From Mytilus edulis (lineage: Eukaryota > Mollusca > Bivalvia > Mytilida > Mytilidae), in NCBI RefSeq assembly GCF_963676685.1, contig NC_092354.1:67158241-67222240 (forward strand): a stretch of 64,000 bases of DNA, read 5' to 3'. Position numbers and translations under genes: made by a program. Shown one piece after another: positions 33,010-44,650 of the stretch (within the stretch, counting starts at the first letter, position 1; each line of letters begins with the position of its first letter). The notes below the pieces were generated by a model, which ran no database searches, was not told the DNA's origin, and saw only the letters and a list, made by a program, of their open reading frames with translations.

Positions 33010-35033
33010 GATCATTGTTTTAACGTTGAATAAGCTACAATTAAAAATTGCTTGCTGGTCCCTCTCTGTGATTACCATTATATTACGCTGGTTCATTTCC
33101 CAATCAATCTGTCACCAAGGGAAGATAAATAAATCGATTATCGTTCATAGTCTTTTTCAAAAATGATGAACGGTTCTTTATATTGGTATGTAATCATTTT
33201 AAACGTTTCAAATTTATGAAATTATATTCCTACATCAATGTTTTTGATACACCAATAACAGAAACTGAAATATATTGAATTGATTCATTTTGTAATTATT
33301 CAAAATTGTATCAGAAACCTAAACTTAATTATAAAATAATGAACTTGTTAAGGGGAGAGAATACTCGCATAACTTTTTCGAATTGGCACATAATGCAACG
33401 AAATGTCACTCTTGCATACAAATGTCACATCAATATAATTAATTATCTGCGAAATCGTCCCCCACCTTCAATGATGATTCTAAATTATAAATATAACCAA
33501 AAATTGTTAATCTCTAGATAGTTAAGACTAATGAAAGCTAATCCAATGTAAAAATATTTCTTTGCAATTTTTTAAAACTTCCTCAGAAAAATACTCGAGC
33601 CACTTGACTTTCATAGTTCAAAATTAACGTTTTTACACAATATTTGAATAAAGTAGTTGAAGATTATTCGCTTCTCAAAGTGTAAGACGCAATAAAAATC
33701 GTATGCTTGCACCTTCCTACCGAAATACAGATTTAATTAAGTCCTGAACATTTCAACATTTCTTCGTATATTTTGAACAAAAACGGTTTTAACCAAATCA
33801 CAAGTACGTGTTAAGATCCGACTAAATACCTATTTTCCTATATGGTCAGGTAAAGTTGCTACATGATAGTACAATGACATAAATCAGATTTTTTTTTAAA
33901 TTAAAAGGAAAATTATCATGTTTATGTTATACAAAAATAATTCACCAAGTTTCATGAAAATTGCTCAAAGCATTATTAATAGTATACGTACTGGAAAAAT
34001 CCCCCCTTTTATGAATAAAATCCCTAACTTTAAATCAAAAATTTTAAATCCCTAAAAATTAAAAAGGAGCTTAATTATCATGATTATATCAATAGATAAT
34101 TCACCAAAGTATTATGAAAATTTTATGATTAATGTATTCTAATTCCAAGACTATCTAAGACATGGTTTGTTTGAATTAAAAAAGTTGGAATAAAGTACCT
34201 GCTAGAATTCAGGAGAATTAGACCAAATCAGGCTATCTTCTAGATTATCAGACAATTGACTGTAGAAAAGGAATTTTCTTTTTTCTTATTTAGCTATTTG
34301 TTATCTCTTTCCTTAATATATACTGAACTCAGCCATTTTTTCACATATTTTTATTGTTTTTTCTCTCTTTTGACTTGTTATTTAACATAACAAAAAAAAC
34401 CAAATGCAATGAAAGAGAAACTGACAATGCCAAGGCAAAACATAAGATGCAGAAAAGAAAAACAAAACAAAACACTAAGCAACACCAACATCACCAAAAA
34501 ACTAGTGTTGAATTCATGTGCTCAGTCAGTCAGTGAGAGTTCGCAGATCCTGACCTACTATATCTATGCTTAAAAACCTAAAAATCATATAGTTCTAAAC
34601 AAATTTTGTAAATTTATACTTGATTAAAATGTTGTCATAAATAGCATAGACACCTCTGAGTTTTGAGAACCACATGTGTTAATTATGCGAGTATAATCAT
34701 TGATAATCATGCACGAGATTGACTTTTAAAAGCCTATATATTGAAATTTTCTGAAAATATTGCATGCATTTATTAATATGACCAATTTCAAGAAATGCAC
34801 AAAGATGTGAGATGATTTATATAATTGTAATTTCAGGAATTTACAGTAAAGGCTTTTATCCTCACTGCATTTTGCACTTTTCCTAATCCAGGAGCCAGAA
34901 GTTATGGCCTTTGTGACCTTTGTATGATTTTTATTTTAGTTTCTTTTTTTTATATTGAAGAGTTTAGTATGACGTCCATTATCACTCAACTAGTATACAT
35001 TTTTGTTTAATGGCAAGCTAAAGCATGCCTCAC
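33010..35033. other. no gene; degenerate direct repeats only
   Basis: About 33900-34010 and 34060-34170 share AATTCACCAAGTTTCATGAA-like units with 32065-32130, so one array may have been split by the 748-bp transposon. Otherwise nothing was recognised. Confidence 0.35.
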
Positions 35034-35340
35034 AGGCACGGATCCAGGGGGGGGGGCTGAGGGTTGGACATGTTGGAACCCCCTTTCTTTATTGGACGAT
35101 CAATGCATTTGAATGGGGACATGAAGTTGGACACCCCCCCCCCCCCCCCCCCAAAAAAAAAAAATTGTCCTGGGTGAGGAACCACTCCTTTATATGACTA
35201 GATCCACCCGAGTCTCAGGTTCCGGGATTTTCTCGTTGCAATGAAGACCCATTGGTGACCTATGGCTGTTATCTGCTCTTTGGTCATGTTGTTATCTCTT
35301 TGATACATTCCCCATTTCCATTTCCATTTTCTTTTCGGTT
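35034..35340. repeat. GGATCCAG-type fragment plus reversed mussel repeat
   Basis: 35034-35160 carries CAGGCACGGATCCAGGGGG followed by C and A runs, like other GGATCCAG MITEs. 35230-35340 carries CTTTGGTCATGTTGTTATCT and CATTTCCATTTCCATTTTC, the reverse of the repeat at 23045..23460. Confidence 0.55.
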
Positions 35341-35589
35341 CTATTATAAATATTAGAAACGAGTTTGGCGCCTTTACAAAAATATAATTGTCTGTGCTGA
35401 GAGGGGAGTATGTGCGCATACCAATATTTAAATTTTCTAGGCCTTCTTTTTGAATAGTTTGTGCATTTCTTGGTAAAATACTGTCAGACCTCGAGTGCTG
35501 TTGTTTTACAAAAACGGTCAAGTAATGGAGGGGAAAGAAACTAACTAAAAAGACCAAAATAAGCCACAACTAATGGGGGTCTCATTGGG

Positions 35590-36020
35590 GGTTTTGCCGT
35601 TCACGGATCCCGCTTAGTTACTAGTTTATTTTTTTAGATTCTCGCATGATGCCATCCCGCTTACACTATGTAAGTGAACAATTCTGCTATTTTTGTAATT
35701 TCCCATGTCCCGCTAAACTTCATTTCGCGTTTTCACGGCACAATAATTTGAGGGAGGATAGGACCTTTATCGGGACTGCGGGATCGGGTGTTTTTAAGCT
35801 CTGGATTTCGGGATTGACCCTTTCGGGATACGATAATTCTTTTTTCGAATTTCGGGACCTCTGGATTTCGTGTTTTTAAGCCCGGGATTTCGGGATTTCG
35901 TGTTTTTAAGCTCGGGATTTCGGGATCAGTACCCCTCCTACCCTCCCTCATAATTTGACTTTCATGTGTCACGTTTACAAAAAATACGCCTCGACAATCC
36001 CGAGTCCCGCTCAGGTACAT
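35590..36020. repeat. repeat with GGGATTTCGGGA minisatellite core
   Basis: At 35780-35935 units of about 31 bp (GGATTTCGTGTTTTTAAGC plus CCGGGATTTCG) recur about three to four times. The flanks carry CCCGCTTAGTT and CCCGAGTCCCGCTCAGG in partly inverted fashion. The minus-strand frame with repeated NPEIP...LKTR peptides is a by-product. Confidence 0.55.
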
Positions 36021-37277
36021 ATAGTTTACTATGTAGTCAGTAGTCGGGTCAAATACACATGTATATACTTTTAGACGACCTTAGATTCATTTCACAGCGA
36101 AAATACTCATTAATATTGAACATTTTAGATCACTTCACATTTAGATTTTATAACTTTTAAAATTAAGACCATATAGATTAAAGATCATTTAATCGAAAGA
36201 TTATAATTTGTCAATGCGCAACTGTAACCAGGTACTGCATTTTTTTTTTGCATGCGTCAAGAAACAGTTAAAAGTGCCGGGAATAGAAAAGCAAGTTAAA
36301 CTTCTCATCTGGACTTTTTAATAAGTCTGTATACCGGACCTCTTCTCTATTTTGGGATTGAAAAAAAATCTAAAGTTAAAAATGCGGTTTTGAGTCTATT
36401 TCTTCTTTTTAATTTGGTAACACGTTAAGCCATTAGTGACACTAATATGGTATATTACCAATAATAAGGCCATATATTTCGGTGTGTAGAAATACCGCAA
36501 AAGACTTCTTAGTGCACTAAGAAGAAAGTTTTTGCATTAAGGACACTAAAACGATGTTTTAAGATCACAGCGAACATGAATATAAGAGGATATGATTAAA
36601 TACCTCAAATCTATAAAGTAAGGTATCAATAGATTTTGTAATTTTGAAGTTAAATGACTTTTTAATCAACGCCTGCCACTCGCCACGTGACCAACGGTTT
36701 ATTGCAGATTCCCGAATCATCATGTTCAATCAACCTAATCCAATAAACAATTGTCTTTTGATCGTTACTTATTGATTAATCAATGGTTGTTAACCTAACG
36801 GTTTAGCGTGGTATAAATTCAAGTTTATGAAAGAAAAAAAAAAAAAAATTTGTGTTATAAAACTTTGCCTTTGTTATATATATTTAGTTTTTAAGGAAAT
36901 TGCTATGCAAGCTTTTTTTTATTTAAAGAACCCTATTTTGAGATTAAAATTGAGAAACAAATGCTTTTGATATTTCATTTCCTTACTAACAACACAAGAG
37001 TTTACATACTATCATTATTCCTTGAAAGACATTTGAGAGTATGTGGTGTCCATGAGGTTCTTCAAAATCCGATTACAGCAGTAATATATAGAAAAACTCC
37101 AAGAGGTAAAATTATTTTACGTTTTAAAAAGAGAATTATAGAATAAATCATAACTGTCTTCTATGAACGATAACTTTAAACTGGTGTCAATGCTTTTTTT
37201 TTTTAACAATTCATCTTTATTTCAACAATTGAAGATGAATACCATTTTATTTTATAATGTAATAAGCACTATGGGCA
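36021..37277. other. no gene; holds one arm of a distant inverted pair
   Basis: 36479-36548 (GTAGAAATACCGCAAAAGAC, TTAGTGCACTAAGAAGAAAG) is the diverged reverse complement of 40520-40592 (TTAGTCCACTAAGGAGGTCC, TTTGCGGTGTTTCTACGG). Both look like fragments of the same unclassified repeat. Confidence 0.45.
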
Positions 37278-37795
37278 GGCGCGGATCCAGAGCTTGAAGT
37301 GGGGGTTTGGGGGAGGGGTTATGTGAGAAATGTTTAAAACACTAAGAGAAGTTTTCATGTTATACCAAACCATATGTTTTTCAAGAAATGGCACACTTTT
37401 TGTTCATCCGGCATATGGTTACTCTAAATAAAATTTTAAGTATTAATTTTATAAGTTTAATTATTTGATTACAGATCGTATCTACCCGTTTTGCAATTGT
37501 TGTATCACTCTAAGGGAGGCTAATAAAGATATATATAATAAAATATAGAGATAGCAGCCTTGGATTGTCTTAATTAAATCCTTTGGTCCTCTAATTATCA
37601 AGTTACCCTCTGGCCAATGTTATTATGACTTGTGTATATTTAAAGAAGTGTAGCGACAACGTGTCACTCTATTCAGTGCTAGATATTCAAATTATAGTAA
37701 AGATAACATCAAAACAAGAAATGGTTAATACAAAAAATAGTTTAAGATTTTCAACCGGGGGTGGGCTCGCTTTAACCCCCTAAATCCGCTAATGA
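37278..37795. mobile_element. possible GGATCC-ended element
   Basis: Left GGCGCGGATCCAGAGCTTGA then GGGGGTTTGGGGG; right GGGGGTGGGCTCGC... AACCCCCTAAATCCGC. The G-rich/C-rich ends are roughly inverted. A further GGGGCGGATACAGGATTTG start lies at 37976. Boundaries are uncertain. Confidence 0.35.
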
Positions 37796-39360
37796 TGTGG
37801 GAGAACTAAATTATTTAGTTAATTTAATCATATGACTCTTAAGCCCGTTCTGTCATTATTAAGAAACGCTAAAGAACGGAAATGTATGATTTTAAGATTT
37901 GGAAATAAATGAAATTGGTGTCACAAATGGTATGTCTGCTTGTATTTAAAATATTTTATAAATAGATATAATGCAGGGGCGGATACAGGATTTGACGTTA
38001 GGGGGGCGCAGAATAAAATTTCGAAAATTTTTTTGAGGTTAAAATTATCAAAGTTATTGAAATATTCTTCTAGAGTAGGTGCAATGTAGATAGATATCTT
38101 GCCAAGCGAAGTGTGGCGAGAAACATTTGTGGTAAAATGAGCGAGAAATTAAAGTTTCAATCTAAAACCGCATAATTTAAATGACAATCTACATTAACCA
38201 TAATTAACAAAAAATCTATTAGTTTCTGTTCTATTGACTACCTATATATATTTACCAGAAAACGGGACTGAACAAAAGTAGAATAGAAACAATTCTGAGT
38301 ACACAAACTGATTCTCCATATAAAAAAAGTGAGACGAAGCAAATGACGATAGCTCATCTGACCAATATAAGGTATTGAAAACGAAAATGATTACTGGTAC
38401 AATTTATTTGTCAATTCATGATACGTGTTTTTATATTTGTTCTATTTTCGGAGGTCGTGCTAGACTTTTTACATACTGTAAAACAAACAAAAAATGGCCG
38501 CTAACCACTAAAATCAAAATGAGATCCTTAAACAATTCATTGTGCTTATTTTCTTGGGATCCCATGTAATACGGTAGTACCTACGGGTTTGGGCCTTGAC
38601 CGTTTATGCATGCTTCGGCAAAATTTACTTGTTGCAAGTGAGAAATCATGTATTGTCACAGAGATATTAAATAATGAGTCAAATTAACAAACTAACCTCT
38701 CGCTTGAACCATAATCTTTATCTTTCCTTAAGAAAGAATCTAACTTACACTGCTTTCTTGGTATGATGAAATAACCAACCGGTAACCCAAATAGCGGGTA
38801 GGGCTCCCACCTTCTTCGTGGTAAAGTGATGTAGGGATGTTTTTGAACTTCGATTATCAAAGAAATTGTATATTAAAACTGCAACTAGAATGTCACATTT
38901 TTTTTTATTCTTACTGCTAAAAGCCTATGATATTTGTCATCAAACGCAGTACCGCTTTTGACACCTTCCTTTGAAGTGTAACATGTTTATAGAACTTAAA
39001 TAAACAAAAGGTCAGTTGATTAGTAATTACTTTAAATGAATCTGTTAAATTACTGTTTTATATAGTAATACTTGTTTGAATGTTACGACAGATTGAATGC
39101 GACGACATAAGCTTTCGTCGGATACTTTATTACGTCCGGACAACCCTTGCTTTGCAAATTTTAGGGGTTGGGGGGGGGGGGGGCGCCTGTGCTGTGCTCA
39201 TATACATAATTATTAACGGTTGTTTTACTTCGCTTATTTATAGCATTTAACAAATAACTTCGTATTCTTATTTTCGGCATCAAATAAAAATAATGGAATA
39301 AATATATTTTAAAAGACAAGGAAAGTGAATTAAAAAATATATACAACAAAAATAAGCGAA
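37796..39360. other. no gene recognised
   Basis: Includes a GGATACAGG fragment (about 37976-38030) and a G run near 39170. No exon or complete element was found. Confidence 0.35.
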
Positions 39361-39460
39361 AGGAGATGTGGTACGGCTGTCAATGAAACACCTATCCACA
39401 AAAGTTAAAAATGAAGAAGATGTCAGAAATAAATTGGTCATAATTTATTTACAGTCTAAA
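39361..39460 (+). repeat. fragment of the GATGTGGTATGATTGCCAAT mussel repeat
   Basis: GGAGATGTGGTACGGCTGTC and AACACCTATCCACAAAAG are diverged versions of the family start seen at 40765..40860. Confidence 0.55.
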
Positions 39461-39607
39461 ACATCGAAGGGACTAAACATCAACCTATACATATTTATAC
39501 TTGTAATGCATTTGTATATAAACATCGATTCGGAAATATGTTCCTTTCCTAAACATGTTTAAAAACATTGCTGTGATAGTTATCAAAAGTACCAGGATTA
39601 TAATTTA

Positions 39608-39655
39608 GTACGCCAGACGCGCATTTCGTCTACACAAGACTCATCAGTAACGCTC
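39608..39655 (-). ncRNA. type I hammerhead ribozyme (retrozyme-like repeat)
   Basis: The minus strand reads GAGCGTTA, then CTGATGA, then stem II GTCT/AGAC with loop TGTGT, then GAAA, then a short stem III (ATGCGCGT), then C, then TGGCGTAC. The core CUGAUGA...GAAA and the cleavage triplet GUC are complete. Stem I pairs UGGCGU with GCGUUA (three wobbles), stem II is four Watson-Crick pairs, stem III is minimal. This matches hammerheads carried by small retrozyme or SINE-like repeats in mussels. The flanks (AGTACCAGGATTATAATTTA on the left, CAAATCGAAATATTGATAAA on the right) match a repeat I know as abundant in Mytilus. Confidence 0.8.
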
Positions 39656-40069
39656 AAATCGAAATATTGATAAATGGCATAGTTCTTAACATTAGAAAAA
39701 TGAATGAAGTATTGGCAACTGGACGTTAAGCAACCAAATATCAATCCTCACTTTTCCGTGAAGTGTTCACAATTATTTGTCTTTTTAAAATTAAAAGGAT
39801 GAAAAATTCCCAAACTGAAAAGAGTTGAAAATACGCTATTAATTTAGAAGTAAAAAATATAGCAGACAGAATAAATACGGCAGAAACAAACAAATGAAAA
39901 AAAATAGAGAACAATTTGAAATACCATATACATGTTTCATCAGTATACTAGTAGATCACGGGCCAAGGTTGAGCGAACATGAATTGCTATCGATTATACT
40001 AAAGGTGACAATCAACTTTTTGAGGCACGTGTCGAGAAAACATTAGAAAAAATATAATTTAAAATTATG

Positions 40070-40467
40070 AAAGGAGTAGGTCCGGTAAGGACCGATTTTG
40101 GCCTCAAATTTCAGGTTCATCTGACGAAAGATTTTGACCACTTTTGAAACACTTAAGTGTCTATTTTATTTGATTCTATTAGTGTATGTGGAAGATTTTC
40201 ACTGATTTTGTCATTAAAAGCTCAATTAAATATGAAAAATCCACCAAATATGCCGGAAAATGTCACTTTTCAGATGGTTTTTGCAATTTAGCATGACTTC
40301 ATGGTGCTTGTACCCGATATATGTGCAATGTATTGTCAAAAACAGCCCATATTTATGTAGCAGAAGCATTCTACTGTCCAAAAAATAACTAAAAGTTTAC
40401 TTTTAACAATTTTGTAAAACTGCTATATTTTGGGGCCAAAAATGTGTCTTACCGGACCTTCTCCTTT
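40070..40467. mobile_element. 398-bp MITE with GGTCCGGTAAG inverted ends
   Basis: AAAGGAGTAGGTCCGGTAAG... TTTTGGCCTC on the left and GGGGCCAAAA... TCTTACCGGACCTTCTCCTTT on the right are about 35-bp imperfect inverted repeats. No coding capacity. Confidence 0.75.
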
Positions 40468-40764
40468 TACAAAGTCTATTTCCATATGCCATATCCTTTG
40501 TGACAGTTGTATCATTCCATCAGGTCCTTAGTGCACATTTTTGTTCTTAGTCCACTAAGGAGGTCCTTTGCGGTGTTTCTACGGACCCCATATATTTGAA
40601 GCTGTTCAAAATTCTGTACATTATAGGTACGTGTATCAGATCGGACAATAATTTTCATATATATAAAAAGAATTACTGTATAAGTTATCTAGTATGAAAT
40701 ATGTCCACTGGACCGACCGTGCAAGTGCTATATATATTATATCATGTATATAGCCAGTCAAAAA

Positions 40765-40860
40765 GATGTGGTATGATTGCCAATGAGACAACTATCCACA
40801 AAAGACCAAAATGACACAAACATTAACAACTATAGGTCACACAAGGTCGTTAAAAACTTC
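40765..40860 (+). repeat. mussel repeat GATGTGGTATGATTGCCAAT
   Basis: AGATGTGGTATGATTGCCAA, ACAACTATCCACAAAAGACC and AACAACTATAGGTCACAC are the consensus start of one of the commonest mussel repeats. Confidence 0.75.
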
Positions 40861-42043
40861 CATTTGTTGTTGTCCACTGAAAATAAGCTCATAAAAACAC
40901 GAATCCCCGTTTACTCAATTCCACCTTTATTTGTTAATATTTCTTTATCTTTTTTTTTTGATTTTATCATACTCTTTTTTGTGAAATATTTTGTGTGGTC
41001 GAACATGAAATTGCCTCCGATGCTACAAAGAAAATTTGTTTAATGTCATCTGTTGCAATATATGCTAAGTACTACACGTGGACAGGATGTTCCCAAGAAA
41101 ATAAGTTATACACACCCGATATAACCCCGAGGGTACACGCTACTGTCATATGGAAAATTACTGGGTCACCTGTAAGATGGTAATCAGCCATGCAACTAAT
41201 TAGGTTACTGACCGTGTCACTTCAATTTAAAAAGTTTATCGTCAGATATCAAAATGATAAATTCATTTTAATTAAAATTTTAAGAACTAAAGGATTTATC
41301 ATTATAATGAAGTGAAATAATTCAACCAAATCGTATATAGATTATATCAAGGATTTTCTTACTATACAAATCCTTGATTATATACATATTTTTTTTTATC
41401 TATGCCGGAAAGAATTGAAAAACTGTATTTATAATTTTTGATTTGTTTAAAAGAAATCTGTGTAGGTCTCATGAAATGGAACTCACGCAACGCATGCCTA
41501 ATTAAGATTTATAAATTTATTGAAAAATATAACAAAAATTTAGTTTTTATATTAAATTAAAGTTACCTTTCCGCGCTGTAATTTATTTGATATGACATGA
41601 ATCAAGCAATTTTTGTTGAGGGATTTATGGGTTTGTCCATACAACGTATAAAAAAAGAAGTGTATGTTATTAGTATTTCACATGCCTTGTTTTCGCCTTG
41701 AAGCTCATTATTCAGAGTGTTTCAGACAAGATGATGAAAATAACGTGCAAGATACTTTTTTCGATCATCGTGAAGAGACAATTTTAATTCCCATTCTTCG
41801 ATTCACTCTACCCCTGATGAATTGTATATTTATAATTCCTCGTGCTTTTAATTAGCCCCCCCTTTTCGTGGTTACCGTTATGCCAACAAATACCCGGGGC
41901 TTGATTTACATGTAAAATCATGGGCGGATCCAGCCATAATAAAGGGGGTTCCAACTACATGTCTCCATTAAATAAGGGGTGTCTAAGCATACCTAAGTGT
42001 CAATTTAAGTGAGTTTTCCCCGACCTATTCACATATTTTTAAG
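40861..42043. other. no gene recognised
   Basis: Open frames at about 40995-41183 and 41664-41855 (plus) have no recognised homology or clear splice sites. A GGGCGGATCCAGCC fragment starts at 41922. Confidence 0.35.
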
Positions 42044-42177
42044 GTTCTTATATACAAGGTGATAGGACGTTCGGTTCCGTTGGAATAGGTTACCTTTTCA
42101 CGCTATGCCTTAAAACTTTTCCTGATGCACAGGTAACCTATTCCAACGGAACGTCCTATCACCTTGTATATAGGAAC
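42044..42177. mobile_element. MITE with about 48-bp inverted repeats
   Basis: Left arm GTTCTTATATACAAGGTGAT... GGAATAGGTTACC and right arm GGTAACCTATTCCAACGGAA... TATATAGGAAC are near-perfect inverses (the left has five extra bases) around a loop of about 36 bp. Whole element about 134 bp. Confidence 0.8.
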
Positions 42178-42325
42178 TTGAGAGGATTCCCGAGATTATC
42201 ATTTATGCAATGCTTGCTCACAAAATGCTAGGGGAGGCCAACCCCGGATTCCATCCCCTTCGACCCGCCACAGATATAATAGGTGCTCCTTTACTGGGAA
42301 GAACATTTCGGATCCGATCAATTTA

Positions 42326-42487
42326 TACACCTTATCGCTATTTGTCCGCCATTGCTGGAAATCACACAGGTTCCCGTAAAATTTTGACGTCATAAAACAA
42401 AATGTCTGACGCCACAATGGAAAAGTGATTGTTGTTGACGTCAAAAGTTCAAGCGGACGGGTCAGCCGGGAATAGCGATAAGGTGTA
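42326..42487. mobile_element. MITE with CACCTTATCGCTATT ends and TA target
   Basis: TA then CACCTTATCGCTATT on the left; AATAGCGATAAGGTG then TA on the right: perfect 15-bp inverted repeats within an apparent TA duplication. Contains GACGTCA boxes and GTGGCGTCAGAC-type motifs. An older copy is at 17969..18142. The minus-strand 142-codon frame over it is not a gene. Confidence 0.8.
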
Positions 42488-42789
42488 TTGGTTCCATTCC
42501 CCCATTCTACACTTCTCCTTAGAAAAAATGCCTTGCAATGCGTCATAATTATCTGGACTACTAACTTACTTCCATATAACTTCGAAAACAGACTATAATC
42601 TATTTCACTGGATGAGATTGGGCTCACAGATTTTTTAATGGATTGGTAATTTTATTTAAAGCACAAGTTAACAAAGCAAGATTATAATCACATTTTTCAC
42701 CCGGCCTACACATCAAATGGTTGCCTCCTTACTGACTTACACCTACACAAGCTAAACAAACATGTGACAACTCTTCACCAATGACCTGA

Positions 42790-43905
42790 GTGAAAGGTTG
42801 ACGGGGGGATCCAGAACTTTTCATTGGGGGGGGGAGGGGTTCAGATGGGGGATGCTTGCCTCAGTCATGTTTCTGTGATTCCCTATATAATCAACAAAAT
42901 TTTTCACACAAAAAGGGGGGCAGGGATTTCTCCTTAATAAGAAATCTCTATTTTCAGCATAAGCTCATATAAATTTGCCTTTTGAAGAACTGAAATAAAT
43001 ATGAGAGGGCTAATGATTTTTCAGATGCTTTACATTAAAATACATCCATGTGACATTCACAATTATATATAATCCAAATTTAAAAAGCTATTTTTTTCAA
43101 TATTTAAATAATGTAGGATCAAATCTTGATACATGTATGTAGTTGAAACTGTTAGCTTTAAACATGTTAAACATTAAAAAATGAACACCCAAAGTTTAAA
43201 CCACGTTTAAACATAAGAATGACCATGTAGTCTTTATTAATGTATGCTATTGCTATGAAACTAGGTCATTGTAGGTAAACTGTCATCTATTCCCTTAAAT
43301 CTTTGTTCCCAGTCACCCCAAGTTTGATTTAAATTAGTCAAGTATATATCTACTCTATTAGGTCTCTAGTTTGGATAGTTAATAACTTGCAAATTAAAAT
43401 CATACTCCTCCCAAATTTATTTCTTTAAATATTATGGATGAAATACATGTAGCAAGTAAGGGATGAAATTAAATTCCAAGGATGAAATGTGGCATTTTTT
43501 TTTATTGATAAAGTAGTATGTCTGATGTTGTCAAACTTAATTATAGACCCTTAAGGGGCGGATCCAGTCATTTTAAAAAGGGGTGGGGGTTGGATTCTAA
43601 CCCAGGACAAAAGGGGAAAAGGGGGGGGTCCAATTACATGTCCCTATTGAAATGCATTGATAATCCGAAAAAAGGGAGGTTCCAATCCCTTGAACCCCTC
43701 TCTGGATCTGTGCCTGCCCTTTAAAAATAAAATTATCCTTATTTTGAGTTAAAGCTTATAGATTTTTCTATAATGCTTCTCAGGGGCGGATCCAGCCATT
43801 TTAAAAGGGGGGTCCCAACCAAGAGCAAAGAGGGGTTCCAACTATATCTCCCATTCAAATGCATTGCTCGGTAAAAGAAAAGGATTCCAACCCTCGAATC
43901 TATGG
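42790..43905. repeat. cluster of GGATCCAG-type MITE copies
   Basis: Fragments at about 42800-42925 (GGATCCAGAACTTTTCATTG), 43551-43725 (GGGGCGGATCCAGTCATTTT to TTGAACCCCTCTCTGGATC) and 43781-43905 (CAGGGGCGGATCCAGCCATT to CCAACCCTCGAATC). The last two have recognisable start and C-rich end. Confidence 0.6.
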
Positions 43906-44094
43906 TTAGGTTGTTGTCTCTTTGACACATTCCCTTTTTCCATTCTCAATTTTATCATGTAGTCGTCGTTGTCCCAGGACATTTAGTTTTCGCTTAATTA
44001 CTTTAGTACAAGTAATAGAAATCTATGAAATTCAAACACAAGGTTTGTGACCAGAATTTTTGTTCAGAGTTTAGGAATTACATGAATTAGGGGC

Positions 44095-44650
44095 CAATAG
44101 GGGCCAATAGTAAACTTTGTTTGATTTTATAGAAAATTGAATTATTGGAGTTCTTTGATATGCCAAATCTAACTGTGTATTTAGATTCCTAGTTTTTTGG
44201 TCCTGTTTAAATTGGTCTACCTTAAGGTCCAAAGGGTCCAAAATTAAACTTATTTTGATTTTAACAATATTTAAATTCTTGGTGTTCAGATTAATATGCT
44301 GAATCTGAATATTTACTTAGATTTTTTTATTATGGGCCCAAATTTCAAGTTGGTCCAAATCAGGGTCCAAAATTTTACTTTGTTTGATTTCAACAAAAAT
44401 TGATTATATGAGGCTCTTTGATATATGCTGAATCTAACCATTCATTAAGATTTTTGATATTTTGGCCCGTTATCAAATTGGTCCACATTGAGTTCTAAAA
44501 GGTCCAAAATTTAACTTTATTTGATTTCACCAAAAAATGAATTATTGGGGTTCTTTGATCATGTTGATATGCTGCATCTAACCATGTATTGAGATTTTGA
44601 ATATTGGACCATTTTAGAGGTTAATTGTCAATTTAAAATTTTTAAGTACT
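44095..44650. repeat. tandem repeat of about 130-bp units
   Basis: At least four units with GGTCCAAA(A/T)(A/T)TTAA(A/C)TTT, TTTGATTTNANCAAAAA(T/A)TGA, TTCTTTGATATGC and CATCTAACCATGTATT-like boxes. I recognise the unit as a widespread bivalve repeat. Confidence 0.7.

Noticed and set aside
34354-34536. Lysine-rich 60-codon plus-strand frame
   Set aside because: A-rich low-complexity DNA; no conserved features.
35733-36020. Peptide with repeated RNPEIP...LKT units
   Set aside because: Translation of the GGGATTTCGGGA minisatellite; no start context, splice sites or known domain.
42199-42627. 142-codon minus-strand frame
   Set aside because: Covers the CACCTTATCGCTATT MITE and its flanks; part of it recurs in the older MITE copy at 18 kb.
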